Origin: Chitinophagaceae bacterium
GTDB taxonomy: Bacteria > Bacteroidota > Bacteroidia > Chitinophagales > Chitinophagaceae
Length of the DNA: 64,000 nt
Direction of reading: 5' to 3'
NCBI GenBank assembly: GCA_019638625.1
Contig: JAHBTK010000004.1
Span: forward strand, 620,001 to 684,000
Numbering within the stretch: the first letter of the stretch is position 1; each line of letters begins with the position of its first letter. Below the pieces are notes generated by a model. The model was not told the origin of the DNA. It worked only from the letters and a program-made list of their open reading frames with translations, and made no database searches. The position numbers and the translations under genes are program-made. Positions 1 to 8,698 of this stretch are shown piece by piece.

Positions 1-2
1 AT

Positions 3-623
3 GTGGTGGAAGCTACACCCGAAGAAAGGAAACTGATGGCGGAAGCGCCTTTTGATGAGAATGAGTATAAAAAAGACCTGGGAGTAAAAGAATTGTGGGG
101 AGAGAAGGGATATACCACCAATGAAAGAACCGGCATCCGTCCTACGCTGGAAGTAAATGGCATATGGGGCGGGTATACGGGAGAAGGCGCTAAAACTGTT
201 TTGCCTTCGAAGGCGTATGCAAAAATTTCCGCACGGCTGGTACCGGATCAGTCGGCCGCCGATATAACAGAAAAACTCCTGCACTATTTTGAATCGATCG
301 CGCCGGCCGGGGTTACTGTAAAAGCCAGCGAGCATCACGGCGGAGAACCCTATATGACACCAATTGATTCTTCAGCTTATAAGGCGGCGGGCAAAGCTAT
401 TGAAGCCACTTTCGGAAAAAGCCCGATACCGGTACGCGGCGGCGGCAGCATCCCGATCTGCGCTTTGTTTGAAAAAGAGCTGGGAATAAAGATCGTATTT
501 ATGGGCTTTGGACTGGACAGCGATAACCTGCATTCCCCCAACGAAAAATACGATATATTCAACTACTACAAGGGCATTGAAACAATCCCTTATTTTCATA
601 AGTATTTCGCGGAAGAAAAGTAG
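3..623 (+). CDS. M20-family peptidase/dipeptidase, C-terminal part (cut by window edge)
   Basis: C-terminal about 206 residues of a zinc-dependent M20 metallopeptidase. The piece holds the dimerisation (lid) domain, seen as RPTLEVNGIWGGYTGEGAKT followed by KAYAKISARLVPDQ, and the end of the catalytic domain with VRGGGSIPICALFEKELG and a late metal-ligand region GLDSDNLHSPNEKYDI. These are typical of cytosolic di/tripeptidases that hydrolyse short peptides in amino-acid salvage. The first metal-binding motifs lie upstream of the window, so the gene starts before position 1 and the first codon seen here is not a start. The reading frame is intact to TAG. Confidence is high for the family and low for the exact substrate. 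Confidence 0.88.
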   Translation: MVEATPEERKLMAEAPFDENEYKKDLGVKELWGEKGYTTNERTGIRPTLEVNGIWGGYTGEGAKTVLPSKAYAKISARLVPDQSAADITEKLLHYFESIAPAGVTVKASEHHGGEPYMTPIDSSAYKAAGKAIEATFGKSPIPVRGGGSIPICALFEKELGIKIVFMGFGLDSDNLHSPNEKYDIFNYYKGIETIPYFHKYFAEEK

Positions 624-628
624 TTTTT

Positions 629-720
629 GATTGCTGATCTGCAGATTTCTGATGCAGGTTTTTAATTGGGCTTCATCAACCGTAAAATCCGGGTTGGGGC
701 ATTCCTTCAAATCAGCAATC
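629..720. repeat. Inverted repeat in the intergenic region
   Basis: GATTGCTGAT at 629-638 is repeated as its exact reverse complement ATCAGCAATC at 711-720, with about 70 bases between. It lies just after the peptidase stop codon. It may be a weak transcription-stop structure or decayed repeat DNA; there is no T-tract. Confidence 0.3.
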
Positions 721-766
721 CCGGGATTTCTTATCCTGCATCAATGCCTGCCGGCTCTGAGTGTGA

Positions 767-774
767 TACCTTTG
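767..774 (+). promoter_or_regulatory. Bacteroidota-type -7 promoter box
   Basis: TACCTTTG matches the Bacteroidota -7 consensus TAnnTTTG exactly. It sits about 60 bases before the dioxygenase start at 833. A clear -33 TTTG is not visible, so this is tentative. Confidence 0.35.
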
Positions 775-832
775 CAAAGAAGTTTTAGTAAAAACGAAAA
801 GAAAGGAATTTCCTGGAAAAGGAGTATCAGCA

Positions 833-1666
833 ATGAGCAGTATAGCAGCATTTAATGCGTTTACAAGAGACCTGGATGAACAGGATACCCGCATGCCGGT
901 TTTGTTTGTGGGGCATGGCTCACCGATGAACGGTATAGAGCAGAACGAGTTCAGCAGCTACTGGCAGAAGCTGGGGAAAGAACTGCCGGTACCAAAAGCG
1001 GTGCTGGTGGTATCCGCCCACTGGCTTACCAGGGGTACCCATATCACCGCTATGGATCCGCCTAAGACCATTCATGACTTTGGCGGGTTTCCGAACGAAT
1101 TGTACGAGGTGCAATATCCTGCCCCCGGCGATCCGTTACTGGCGTCTGAGACGAAAGAACTGGTAAAATCAACCGATATCGGACTGGACCATGACTGGGG
1201 ATTGGATCACGGGGCCTGGACGGTGGTAAAATGGATGTATCCTGACGCGACTATTCCGGTACTGCAGTTGAGCATCGATTACAGCAAACCGGCGGAATAC
1301 CACTATAATCTTGCTAAAGAACTGGTGGCTCTTCGTAAAAAAGGCGTACTGATCATCGGGAGCGGTAATATGGTGCACAACCTGCGGATGATTGCCTGGG
1401 ACAAGTTTGATGTGCCCAACTATGGCTATGATTGGGCAATAGAAATGCACGAGCTTTTCAAGAATAAAATATCAGACCGGGACGATAAGGCTTTGATCAA
1501 CTATGGATCGTTGAGTAAATCTGCCAGCCTGGCCATCCCGACACCCGATCATTACTTCCCGTTGATGTACACGCTTGGATTGAAAGACCGAAAGGATGAT
1601 ATCTCCTTTTTCAATGATAAGCTGGTAGCAGGGTCTTTGAACATGACTTCCGTGAAGTTTGGGTAA
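833..1666 (+). CDS. ygiD: 4,5-DOPA-extradiol-dioxygenase-like protein (YgiD/LigB family)
   Basis: A 277-residue class III extradiol ring-cleavage dioxygenase-like protein. The candidate metal ligands are all present: FVGHGSPMNG near residue 28, VSAHW near 62, GSGNMVHNLR near 183 and PTPDHYFPL near 240. Family members are single-domain zinc/iron enzymes; E. coli YgiD opens L-DOPA at the 4,5 position, but the natural substrate in Bacteroidota is not known. The ATG at 833 follows a purine-rich GGAG and gives the usual family length. The gene stands alone and converges with the minus-strand genes that follow. Confidence 0.87.
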   Translation: MSSIAAFNAFTRDLDEQDTRMPVLFVGHGSPMNGIEQNEFSSYWQKLGKELPVPKAVLVVSAHWLTRGTHITAMDPPKTIHDFGGFPNELYEVQYPAPGDPLLASETKELVKSTDIGLDHDWGLDHGAWTVVKWMYPDATIPVLQLSIDYSKPAEYHYNLAKELVALRKKGVLIIGSGNMVHNLRMIAWDKFDVPNYGYDWAIEMHELFKNKISDRDDKALINYGSLSKSASLAIPTPDHYFPLMYTLGLKDRKDDISFFNDKLVAGSLNMTSVKFG

Positions 1667-1698
1667 AATGGTAAGAGAGTTAGCTTGTAATATATCCA

Positions 1699-1748
1699 TC
1701 TTACAGTCTTACGGTCTTGCAATCTTCCAATCTTACCGGTCTTACAAT
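1699..1748. repeat. Degenerate 8-bp tandem repeat (TCTTACNN x6)
   Basis: Six consecutive units TCTTACAG, TCTTACGG, TCTTGCAA, TCTTCCAA, TCTTACCGG and TCTTACAA fill the gap between two convergent genes. The units are imperfect and one has 9 bases. This is simple-repeat DNA with no visible coding role. Confidence 0.6.
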
Positions 1749-1751
1749 ACA

Positions 1752-2123
1752 TTACCCCTCCGCCTCCGGCTTTTTTTCAAATATCAGCCTGCCCAGCAGG
1801 GCGCCGCTCAATGCCGCGAAACCGGCTACCAATGCACCGCTCAATGCAGTAACGCCAATCAGTAACGCGGGACTGTCCTTTTGCAGCACAAGCTGTGATA
1901 ATTTATGAGCAAGTATATCGTTGTTGGCGCTACTGATGTACCAGGCAAGTCCGCCCCATAATAACAGTATGGAAACGAACCCTGAGACAAACGCCCAAAC
2001 CGGTTTTTGAACTAACCAGAGATTTACACAGAAAGCCACTACGGCGATACTCCACCAGGACATATACAATGACAGCAAAAAGCTGAACAGGGCAATCAGG
2101 ATAACAGAAAGAAGATACCTCAT
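1752..2123 (-). CDS. Small multi-pass membrane protein, unknown function
   Basis: 123 residues with about four hydrophobic segments: two closely spaced N-terminal helices (residues 3-20 and 24-40), one near 44-63, and a Gly/Ala-rich helix at about 90-113 (ALSGALVAGFAALSGALLG). It ends in a charged tail. No catalytic motif is seen. Its ATG overlaps the stop codon of the penicillin acylase gene by four bases (ATGA), so the two are probably translated together and may share a role at the envelope. I do not recognise the family. Confidence 0.7.
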   Translation of the reverse strand: MRYLLSVILIALFSFLLSLYMSWWSIAVVAFCVNLWLVQKPVWAFVSGFVSILLLWGGLAWYISSANNDILAHKLSQLVLQKDSPALLIGVTALSGALVAGFAALSGALLGRLIFEKKPEAEG

Positions 2124-4573
2124 CTTATAGATTCATTTTTTTGAAAACTCATTTTCCAGGCAGCTTTTACACCTGCGCTTTCCCCTTTTTCCAGGAACCA
2201 GGCTCTGTATTGCTCACCGGCCGCCCATTTGTCTACAAACCGGTCGTAGTGGGGGCTGCCCGGGTTCCCAGACTGACCGCCGGGATATACCACCCATGCT
2301 TCTGTTTCCTCTTTCAGGTGAACGATCATTTTCCAACTGGGACCGTGGCTATGCGTGGTAGCATTGATAATATGTTTGCCGCCGCCAACAGGCAAACCGG
2401 TTCGCGCTAAAGGCAGCGCCCTGTCGCCCAGCAAATGATATACAGAAGTGTTTTTATTATTGCCCCATTCCAGTTTCTTCTCAGCTTCCAGCGAATCTGC
2501 CAGCAGCGCCGTTTCTTTGAAGGCAGCAGTCACAATGTCCTGCAAGGTTTCTGTTTCGGGTGTATTGATATTATCCGCAAACGCGAAGGACGTATCATTC
2601 CTCAAAAGCATTTCCGTAAAGATGCCGTCTGCAGGATAGGCTTTTGCGCCGGCTTTGTCCATTTCATCTTTCCAGGTCTGTTTTTTAAACTTGTCAAACC
2701 AGATATTGAACAGGGTGGCTCCCTTCTCAGAGATATCGTTTTTCAGCGACCAGTTCTTTACCATCTCCAGGTAAACAACTTCCCTGCCCTGTAATGCTGT
2801 TTCATCAATGTGTTTCAACAAAACAGGACGGGCGGTTTCTGCAAATACATTGTAGTTATCGTTCATCAGTTGCAGCATATCCTCCACGGTAATATTATTC
2901 ATTTCGGACAATTGCCTGTTGATAGCGATGCCCCTGTAGAGGTCATATGATCCCGGGATAAAATAAGGGTAGGTACTGTCTGCAGGGCGCTGGTTCGCGC
3001 TGCTCACGAAGCCCTGCTCAGGGTTACGGATATGCGGGTTTTCTTCCATGGGGATGACACCCTGCCACATATAGCTGCTGTCTTCTCCCGGCATGATGTA
3101 TAACCCCTGTCCTTTCCAGCGGGCGGGCAGCTCGCCCTGTTGCCAGATGGCAATGTCGCCGGCTTTGGAGGCAAATACCACATTCTGTGCAGGCGCTGTG
3201 AAATATTGAAGCGCGTTTACATAATCATCATAGTTGTTGGCCCGGTCCAGGTGATACCAGAACAACAGCTCATTGGAAGGGTCATGCGCCTTCCAGCGCA
3301 AAGCCAGGGGCTCTTTGCCGTTTTCTGTTGCCGGAAATGACGCGTCGTAGATCACCGGTCCGAAAACAGTATAGGCAACGGTATCAAAAACGGAACTGCC
3401 ACCGCTGATCTTTATTTCCTCGATCCTGATATCAGTGTCCCGCCAGGTACTATCAAAAAAGTACTGCTTTTTAGAATCGTCTTTGAACCGGATTGCGTAA
3501 TAGTCCATCACATCCCTGGACGAATTGGTGAAACCAAACGCAATGCTGTCATTAAAGCCGATGATCACCCCGGGGGTTCCCGGAAAACTGACACCATAGG
3601 CATTCATTCCGGGGGTTGTCATTTGTATTTCAAACCAGATAGCCGGTAACGTCAGATTGAGATGCGGATCGTTGCACAATATAGGGGCGCCGCTGGCGGT
3701 TTTACTGCCGCTTACCGCCCAGTTATTGCTGCCATTGTCCTTATTCGGCTTTTGTATTTCCTGCAATGCGCCTGCTGCCAGTGTGGTTTTAAAATAGAGC
3801 GCATCCGCGGAGGCAGGCGGCTGCGGCACTACCGTGGGGGGCGGAAATATTGTTCCCTTAGGAATTACCGGTGATAAAGAATCTTCTATTTGGGGGAATA
3901 ATAATTGCACCACTTCGTCTCCGAAAAAATCCCTTGCTTTTGTTAACTCCAGGTCATCCGCCCCGCCGGCAAGCGTACGGGTCATCTCTTTTACAAACAA
4001 AGCAGTCTTAAAGTTGGTCCAGGGCTCGGGTGCATAATTCAGCAACCGGTACTCCAGGGGAAGTTCCACATTCCGTAGTGAAGAGATGTAAGCGTTTACG
4101 CCGGCAGTGTAGGCATCCATCATTGTTTTGGTATCCGGGTTGGCTTCCGCTTCCTTCAACAGCTTTTCCGCCGCGTATACCATCCCAAGGCGTCTTTTGC
4201 CTTTATCGAAATTTACCGCCACATCGCCTACAATTTCACTCACCCTCCCCCCGGCAGCATATACCTGAAACTCCATTTGCCACAAGCGGAACCTGGCATG
4301 CAGGTATCCCTGTACAAAATACCCGTCTTCATCATTGTCTGCCACAATATGAGGAACCAGTCTTTCATCAAAATACACGTTCGTATTCCCTTTCAGCCCG
4401 GGTAAAGAGAGCGTTTCATCCAACTTTTTGTCAACAGGCTCCGCGTGATACCATACCCCCTCCTGCGGGCTCAGGAAACTTGCCAACGGCAGGGGCAGTA
4501 AACAGCGCGAGCCAAGTATTATTATTAAAGCCAGGGTTATTAAAAGGGATATACAGAAATAAACAATCTTCAT
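2120..4573 (-). CDS. Penicillin acylase family protein (Ntn hydrolase)
   Basis: 817 residues. Members cleave amide bonds (beta-lactam side chains, acyl-homoserine lactones or peptides) and are made as a precursor that cuts itself in two. Visible here: an N-terminal hydrophobic segment at 4-22 (export signal or anchor), the alpha-chain region, then DNGSNNWAVSGSKT, where Ser282 should become the N-terminal nucleophile of the beta chain. This is followed by GAPILCNDPHL and a late GGQSGNPGSPHYDRF. Length and order fit the family. The true substrate cannot be read from sequence. It is followed by a small membrane protein with a 4-base overlap. Confidence 0.92.
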   Translation of the reverse strand: MKIVYFCISLLITLALIIILGSRCLLPLPLASFLSPQEGVWYHAEPVDKKLDETLSLPGLKGNTNVYFDERLVPHIVADNDEDGYFVQGYLHARFRLWQMEFQVYAAGGRVSEIVGDVAVNFDKGKRRLGMVYAAEKLLKEAEANPDTKTMMDAYTAGVNAYISSLRNVELPLEYRLLNYAPEPWTNFKTALFVKEMTRTLAGGADDLELTKARDFFGDEVVQLLFPQIEDSLSPVIPKGTIFPPPTVVPQPPASADALYFKTTLAAGALQEIQKPNKDNGSNNWAVSGSKTASGAPILCNDPHLNLTLPAIWFEIQMTTPGMNAYGVSFPGTPGVIIGFNDSIAFGFTNSSRDVMDYYAIRFKDDSKKQYFFDSTWRDTDIRIEEIKISGGSSVFDTVAYTVFGPVIYDASFPATENGKEPLALRWKAHDPSNELLFWYHLDRANNYDDYVNALQYFTAPAQNVVFASKAGDIAIWQQGELPARWKGQGLYIMPGEDSSYMWQGVIPMEENPHIRNPEQGFVSSANQRPADSTYPYFIPGSYDLYRGIAINRQLSEMNNITVEDMLQLMNDNYNVFAETARPVLLKHIDETALQGREVVYLEMVKNWSLKNDISEKGATLFNIWFDKFKKQTWKDEMDKAGAKAYPADGIFTEMLLRNDTSFAFADNINTPETETLQDIVTAAFKETALLADSLEAEKKLEWGNNKNTSVYHLLGDRALPLARTGLPVGGGKHIINATTHSHGPSWKMIVHLKEETEAWVVYPGGQSGNPGSPHYDRFVDKWAAGEQYRAWFLEKGESAGVKAAWKMSFQKNESIR

Positions 4574-4658
4574 AATTTAAAATTACAGGGTATAATGCAA
4601 ATTCTTGCAGGATGGGATGAATATGTTGATTGTCGTATTACGGCAATCAGCAGTTTAT

Positions 4659-4666
4659 TACTTTTG
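4659..4666 (+). promoter_or_regulatory. Candidate -7 box upstream of miaE
   Basis: TACTTTTG fits the Bacteroidota -7 pattern TAnnTTTG and lies about 50 bases before the chosen miaE start at 4718. It supports that start over an upstream in-frame one at 4595. No convincing -33 element is seen. Confidence 0.3.
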
Positions 4667-4717
4667 CACAATAATATAACTATTTGTCAAGAAAAGCAGC
4701 CAATCTTTCCGGATTAT

Positions 4718-5323
4718 ATGAACGAACAGGATGTAAAAAATATTTTGGGTTTACAACTTCCCACAGATCCCCGCTGGGTAGACCTTGCAGGCATCAGCAT
4801 TGAAGCAATACTGACAGATCATGCCTATTGCGAACAGAAAGCCGCCACCAGTTGCATCAGCCTGATCCAAAAATATTCCGACAGGGAAAAACTGGTATCG
4901 GAGCTGGCGCCTATTGTTACGGAAGAATGGGGACATTTTCGCCTCGTGCTGCAGGAGCTGCAGAAAAGAAACCTGAAACTGGGCAAACAGCGAAAGGATG
5001 AGTATGTGAACAGCCTGATTGCCTTCCAGCAAAAAGGTGGCAGTCCGGAAGACCGTTTCCTGGACCAGTTGCTGACGATGGCGTTGATCGAAGCAAGAAG
5101 TTGTGAACGTTTCAAAAGACTAAGCGAGGGCATGAATGATGCCTGGCTCCGTAAATTCTATCGCCGGTTTATGGAAAGTGAAGCCGGGCACTACACCCTG
5201 TTCATTGAACTGGCAGAGACTTATATTGATAAGGAAAAAGTGCGTAAACGGTGGAACGAATGGTTGCGTTATGAAGCGGAAGTGATGAAAAACCTGGAGA
5301 TCAGGGGAGACAGGATACATTAA
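4718..5323 (+). CDS. miaE: tRNA-(ms2io6A)-hydroxylase-like protein (MiaE)
   Basis: 201 residues. MiaE is a ferritin-like non-haem di-iron mono-oxygenase that hydroxylates the isopentenyl group of ms2i6A37 in tRNA. The carboxylate/His ligand pattern is visible: DHAYCEQKAA near residue 28, EEWGHFRLVLQEL near 67, ARSCERFKRLSEG near 127 and ESEAGHYTLFIELA near 158. The start at ATG 4718 is preferred because it gives the normal family length. The reading frame continues upstream to 4595 with sequence unlike the family and overlaps a putative promoter. Confidence 0.9.
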   Translation: MNEQDVKNILGLQLPTDPRWVDLAGISIEAILTDHAYCEQKAATSCISLIQKYSDREKLVSELAPIVTEEWGHFRLVLQELQKRNLKLGKQRKDEYVNSLIAFQQKGGSPEDRFLDQLLTMALIEARSCERFKRLSEGMNDAWLRKFYRRFMESEAGHYTLFIELAETYIDKEKVRKRWNEWLRYEAEVMKNLEIRGDRIH

Positions 5324-5398
5324 CAGGTTTAACAAAAGTTCAATATACTAAACCATATATTGCACACGTTGTTGCAGGTAATATTTAAAATATTGTGT

Positions 5399-5857
5399 AT
5401 GAGAAGTCTCCTGTTAGTATCAGTCCTGTTCATAGCCGCTGCCGCCAATGCGCAGCAGAAAAATACCCAACCTGCCGGTAGTTCACCGGGGATACCTAAG
5501 GTGTGGGTGGCGATAGGTGGTTTCAAAGGAGGTAATATTACGCCGGAGTTGCTTTCCCGGGCGATAGATTCCGCCGTGGTGGTGCGGGATGACAAAGGCA
5601 ATACTTACCCGGTCGTGCGTTTCCGGGTATTCTATAAATTCAAAAGCAGTTATACCGATCCGGAAACCGGACAGACAAAAGTTTTTAATGACATGCGGGT
5701 GAATGAATTTGAAACCGCTACAATGAGTGAAAACTGGAGGGGAAGCATTAAGGACAATGTTGCCAAAGGCGATGAAATGACCATTGACAATATCATCATC
5801 CGGCTGAAGAACGGTTCTAAATTGATGGCCGGCGCTGTCAGTTTTAAGGTGATCTGA
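5399..5857 (+). CDS. Secreted GldM C-terminal-like protein
   Basis: 152 residues. A signal peptide is clear (hydrophobic core LLLVSVLFIAAAANA, then QQ). The mature part carries PKVWVAIGGFKGGNITPELL, a central FRVFYKF strand and GDEMTIDNIIIRLKNG. This arrangement resembles the last beta-domain of the gliding/type IX secretion protein GldM, but without its N-terminal membrane helix and coiled domains. Likely a stand-alone periplasmic domain protein. The start at 5399 puts the signal peptide at the N-terminus. The family assignment is by motif similarity only. Confidence 0.6.
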   Translation: MRSLLLVSVLFIAAAANAQQKNTQPAGSSPGIPKVWVAIGGFKGGNITPELLSRAIDSAVVVRDDKGNTYPVVRFRVFYKFKSSYTDPETGQTKVFNDMRVNEFETATMSENWRGSIKDNVAKGDEMTIDNIIIRLKNGSKLMAGAVSFKVI

Positions 5858-6216
5858 TATTTCGCTCGTAGTAAATCAGGGTTTGCCGGGCGGCCCCCTG
5901 ACCCCCTAAAGGGGGAATGGCAGCGCTGCAAACCCTATAGGTTTTTCTCCTTCTGTTTTCCCTGAAATTATTTATATTGGTATCGAGTAGTCAACCCGGC
6001 CCTGTGACTGAGGATGTGAAGCTGTGCGGTGATCAGCCGGGTGGAAGGGGTTATAAACTGTTTATACACGGATATTCCAGATCGGGTTGTGCTATTAACA
6101 ACCTACCTGCCGATAGGCAAGTACAAAATGTATAACACTAAAGACTTGGTTTTCAATGTGCATTTTTAAGTTAAATTTCGTACTATAACATAAGTTTACG
6201 AGTAAGCGGTAATGTT
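5858..6216. other. Gene-free region with REP-like palindrome
   Basis: No supported gene. It contains the perfect palindrome CCCCCTAAAGGGGG at 5902-5915, of the kind dispersed in Bacteroidota genomes, and a small hairpin AAACCCTATAGGTTTTT near 5930-5946 that could end transcription of the upstream gene. A 7-bp inverted pair ACCCGGC / GCCGGGT lies near 5995-6052. Base composition turns AT-rich at about 6.1 kb, where the accessory array begins. Confidence 0.5.
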
Positions 6217-6474
6217 ATGACAAACCCAACTAATCGGACGATAAAAATTGCTTTTAGTATACTGACAATTATACTGGCATCAGTAACATTACTTTTTGCT
6301 ATTGTATTTGTCAGCAGGTTGACAATTTCATATAATTCACAAGGAAGATATTTTGACGAGAACACATCGACTGTTTACCATAAACAAGCTGTAATTGTTT
6401 ACGGACTTTTATTTTTCATGGGGTTATTCTTGACCATGTTCACATTCTATAAAACGAGAAAAGCATTCTATTAA
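6217..6474 (+). CDS. Small two-helix membrane protein, first gene of the accessory array
   Basis: 85 residues with two hydrophobic helices (about residues 9-31 and 56-76) joined by a polar loop, and a basic C-terminus KTRKAFY. No known family recognised. The DNA is clearly more AT-rich than the flanking chromosome. Its TAA overlaps the ATG of the next reading frame by one base (TAATG), which suggests coupled translation with the frameshifted gene that follows. Confidence 0.55.
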   Translation: MTNPTNRTIKIAFSILTIILASVTLLFAIVFVSRLTISYNSQGRYFDENTSTVYHKQAVIVYGLLFFMGLFLTMFTFYKTRKAFY

Positions 6475-6864
6475 TGAGTGTATGGCGACAAAAAGCTATT
6501 GAAGTTGCACCTGATAAAAAAGGATTTTCAAGACCCTGACTTGTCTCCTTATACTGTTTTTAGCGAGCTTTTAGCGTTGTTAGAACAAGCTCATATTGAC
6601 AACGACACAACTAGAATTAAAAATATCTACGATTATGCCGAATGGTGTTCCTTACAAAAGGACCAAAAGCTATGGAATTCGGCAGGCGTTTCTTTTTATG
6701 AACATCTTTGCGACAATGAACTTGTTTTCGCTCAATTCACAAAATGGATTAAAAAAAGCACCTATTCAAAGCATAGAGATCTACTAAAATTGAGATTAGA
6801 GGATGACAAAATGAAGCAACTTGACAGATTTTATGGTTGGACAAAACCACAACAGACCAAATGA
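6474..6864 (+). pseudogene. DUF7674-like protein gene with frameshift
   Basis: Two reading frames together give one protein. The N-terminus MSVWRQKAIEVAPDKK is read from ATG 6474; the remainder, starting KKDFQDPDLSPYTVFSELL, is in the next frame and runs to TGA 6864. The switch falls in a run of six A at 6516-6521: removing one A restores an unbroken protein of about 129 residues. The body (YAEWCSLQKDQKLWNSAGV, FYEHLCDN) resembles small Bacteroidota proteins I recall as DUF7674, often found near toxins and immunity genes. The break could be a real mutation or a homopolymer sequencing error. Function unknown. Confidence 0.6.
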
Positions 6865-6882
6865 ACATCAAAACCACTACCG

Positions 6883-7182
6883 CTTTTTTCTTCTCCGCAG
6901 TGTCTCAACTCCGGGGCTATGTGCGTAAGCTGGACTCTGCGGCAGGTGGAAATAAGTTTACATAAAATACTACTACTGCCAACAGGCGGCTTAGCTATAT
7001 GGTGAGCGACGAATATATCCTCGGCTTTTTGTTGTCTCGGCTTCAGTCCCTGACGAATAAGGCCGGGCAATAGAATAAATAATGAACTTTTATTTATAAA
7101 TTTAGCAGCGGTTACGAGCAGACGCCCGCCTGACCGGACGGGCAGGAATCACGGAATACCACCACATCGCCAAGCCGTACCG
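6883..7182 (+). repeat. Spacer element modules A + B, copy 1
   Basis: Module A is a hairpin with arms CCGCAG (6895-6900) and CTGCGG (6937-6942) around CTATGTGCGTAAGC. Module B is a larger stem: left arm CGGCTTAGCTATATGGTG (6987-7004) pairs at 14 of 18 positions with CACCACATCGCCAAGCCG (7160-7177). Inside B lies the 10-bp palindrome ATTTATAAAT (7092-7101). The whole ~300-bp unit recurs nearly unchanged at 10534-10838. It separates two small genes and encodes nothing convincing. Confidence 0.8.
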
Positions 7183-7210
7183 CTGGCTGCAACAAATCAA
7201 CAGATCCTAA

Positions 7211-7735
7211 ATGCAAACAGTTTTGAAACCCTTAAACGCTGAGCTTGTTTCGCTTTCAAGCAATCTAACTGCTGACAGTTTATTATCTGTAATGAAAACT
7301 TTTAGTAAAAACAATTCCAACTTTTCTTTAGAATTAGTTTTTGGAGACTACCCTAACCTGGACGTTTTAGCGAAGTCAAATTATCAAATCGAAATATCCC
7401 CTTTATGGCAATTCATTAAAATACCTGGCTATGGTATGAATGTGAAAATAAAAGGGACGATAATTTCGGAAGGACAGCATTCAAAAATAAACGCGACAAT
7501 TAGACCACATATTTTTTATCCAATCTTATTTTGGACAATTGCCGGAGCCTTCCTTTTCTCAATTGTTTATACATTGACAAACGGTGACACCAGTATTCAT
7601 GACATGATACCGATACTTGCCTCTCAGATTATTTTAGAAGTTTTATTACTATTATTCTGCAGACATTGTAAAAGGAAATTAATAAAAGACGTTCAGAAAA
7701 ACTTTAATTTGACAGAAATAGATCAAAATGAATGA
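7211..7735 (+). CDS. Membrane protein of unknown function (array cassette)
   Basis: 174 residues. A polar N-terminal half of about 105 residues is followed by two hydrophobic helices (about 106-124 and 132-152) and a Lys-rich C-terminal tail. No known domain recognised. ATG 7211 directly follows the end of the module B element. AT-rich DNA unlike the chromosome suggests a horizontally acquired cassette. Confidence 0.6.
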   Translation: MQTVLKPLNAELVSLSSNLTADSLLSVMKTFSKNNSNFSLELVFGDYPNLDVLAKSNYQIEISPLWQFIKIPGYGMNVKIKGTIISEGQHSKINATIRPHIFYPILFWTIAGAFLFSIVYTLTNGDTSIHDMIPILASQIILEVLLLLFCRHCKRKLIKDVQKNFNLTEIDQNE

Positions 7736-7748
7736 TGCAGCCAACACG

Positions 7749-7922
7749 GTTTGGCAATATGGCGGCGCGATGAATATATTCTCATCTTTTTGTTTTGTCT
7801 ATCATCTGCAGTTCCGGCCGGACGTTATAAATTGAGCTGTAGAATTAACAATGAACTTTTGTATCTTTAATCAGCAGAGACACCTGGCAGACAGAACACA
7901 TAATACCAATACATTGCCAATG
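7749..7922 (+). repeat. Diverged module B spacer
   Basis: Weakly similar in order to module B: GCGATGAATATATTCTC, TTTTTGTTTTGTCT, AATGAACTTTTGTATC and ATACCAATACATTGCC align with the corresponding blocks at 7004-7170. The outer arms TTGGCAAT (about 7754) and ATTGCCAA (about 7912) are perfectly complementary although their sequence differs from copy 1. No module A precedes it. Confidence 0.6.
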
Positions 7923-7942
7923 CTTTAATATTGTGTGCAATT

Positions 7943-8323
7943 ATGACAAACCGAAAGTCCATATTCAATTATAAACCTCAGACCGCCACAGTCAGGCCAT
8001 GGGACGACATTGAAGAGCATTTCACAAAATGGTTTCAGGGGCAGTATCAAGATAATATTGCGACACTTGTTAAACATATTAAAATGTCAGGTCTTTCTCA
8101 ACGTCTTTTTGGATATACATCGATGGACAAGTTAGTTGTTGGCATTTACAATCCTATGGAGTGGAATAGAGAAGCTCTTCACATTGAGTTTGATGTCGAA
8201 GGACAAAAGTGGTTCTTTAAATTTTATCCAAAACCAAATAAACCAGCCGAATTTGAAAGGCAATATCCTGCTGACAAGGGAATTGAAAAATTTGACAATT
8301 TCATCAAAATGGTTAAATGGTAA
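7943..8323 (+). CDS. Hypothetical protein (array cassette)
   Basis: 126 residues from ATG 7943; a TTG twelve bases upstream is possible but less likely. A soluble alpha/beta-type protein with conserved-looking aromatic segments WDDIEEHFTKWFQGQYQDN and GQKWFFKFYPKPNKP. No signal peptide or membrane helix. I do not recognise the family. It lies between a diverged B spacer and a short A-type hairpin. Confidence 0.55.
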   Translation: MTNRKSIFNYKPQTATVRPWDDIEEHFTKWFQGQYQDNIATLVKHIKMSGLSQRLFGYTSMDKLVVGIYNPMEWNREALHIEFDVEGQKWFFKFYPKPNKPAEFERQYPADKGIEKFDNFIKMVKW

Positions 8324-8342
8324 TGAAGTTTGCTTGCCCCTT

Positions 8343-8392
8343 TTCTTCTCCGCAGTCTCCCTTTTTTTAACGACACTGCGAACACCAACTAA
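8343..8392 (+). repeat. Short module A-like hairpin
   Basis: TTTTCTTCTCCGCAGTCTCC followed after about 15 bases by CGACACTGCG. The arms CGCAGT (8351-8356) and ACTGCG (8375-8380) pair. The left half matches module A, while the loop core seen elsewhere has been lost. Confidence 0.5.
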
Positions 8393-8403
8393 AATCAAGA
8401 GCA

Positions 8404-8688
8404 ATGACAACTCTAAGAATTGAACATAAAATTTCCAATTATAACGGATGGAAAATGGCGTTTGACAGCGACCCAATCAACAGAAAAAAGTCGGGCGTAA
8501 ATCGTTATCGCATATACCGACCTATGGACAATCCAGACTTCGTAATTATAGAATTGGACTTTGACAACATTGAGCAAGCACAGGCGACACAGACATCCCT
8601 GAAACAAATATTTCCAAACATTGAAGGCAAACTTATTTTTGACATTAAGTTGAAAATTTTGAATATCATTGAAGAAACAATTCTATAA
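8404..8688 (+). CDS. Small dimeric alpha/beta-barrel (ABM-like) protein
   Basis: 94 residues. The pattern RIEHKISNYNGWKMAFDSDP, RKKSGVNRYRIYRP and NPDFVIIELDFDNIEQA is that of small ferredoxin-like, antibiotic-biosynthesis-monooxygenase-fold proteins that act as dimers. Members vary widely in activity and some have none known, so no reaction is proposed. Sits 15 bases upstream of, and in the same direction as, the DUF1772 gene remnant. Confidence 0.6.
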   Translation: MTTLRIEHKISNYNGWKMAFDSDPINRKKSGVNRYRIYRPMDNPDFVIIELDFDNIEQAQATQTSLKQIFPNIEGKLIFDIKLKILNIIEETIL

Positions 8689-8698
8689 AAGACAGTCT

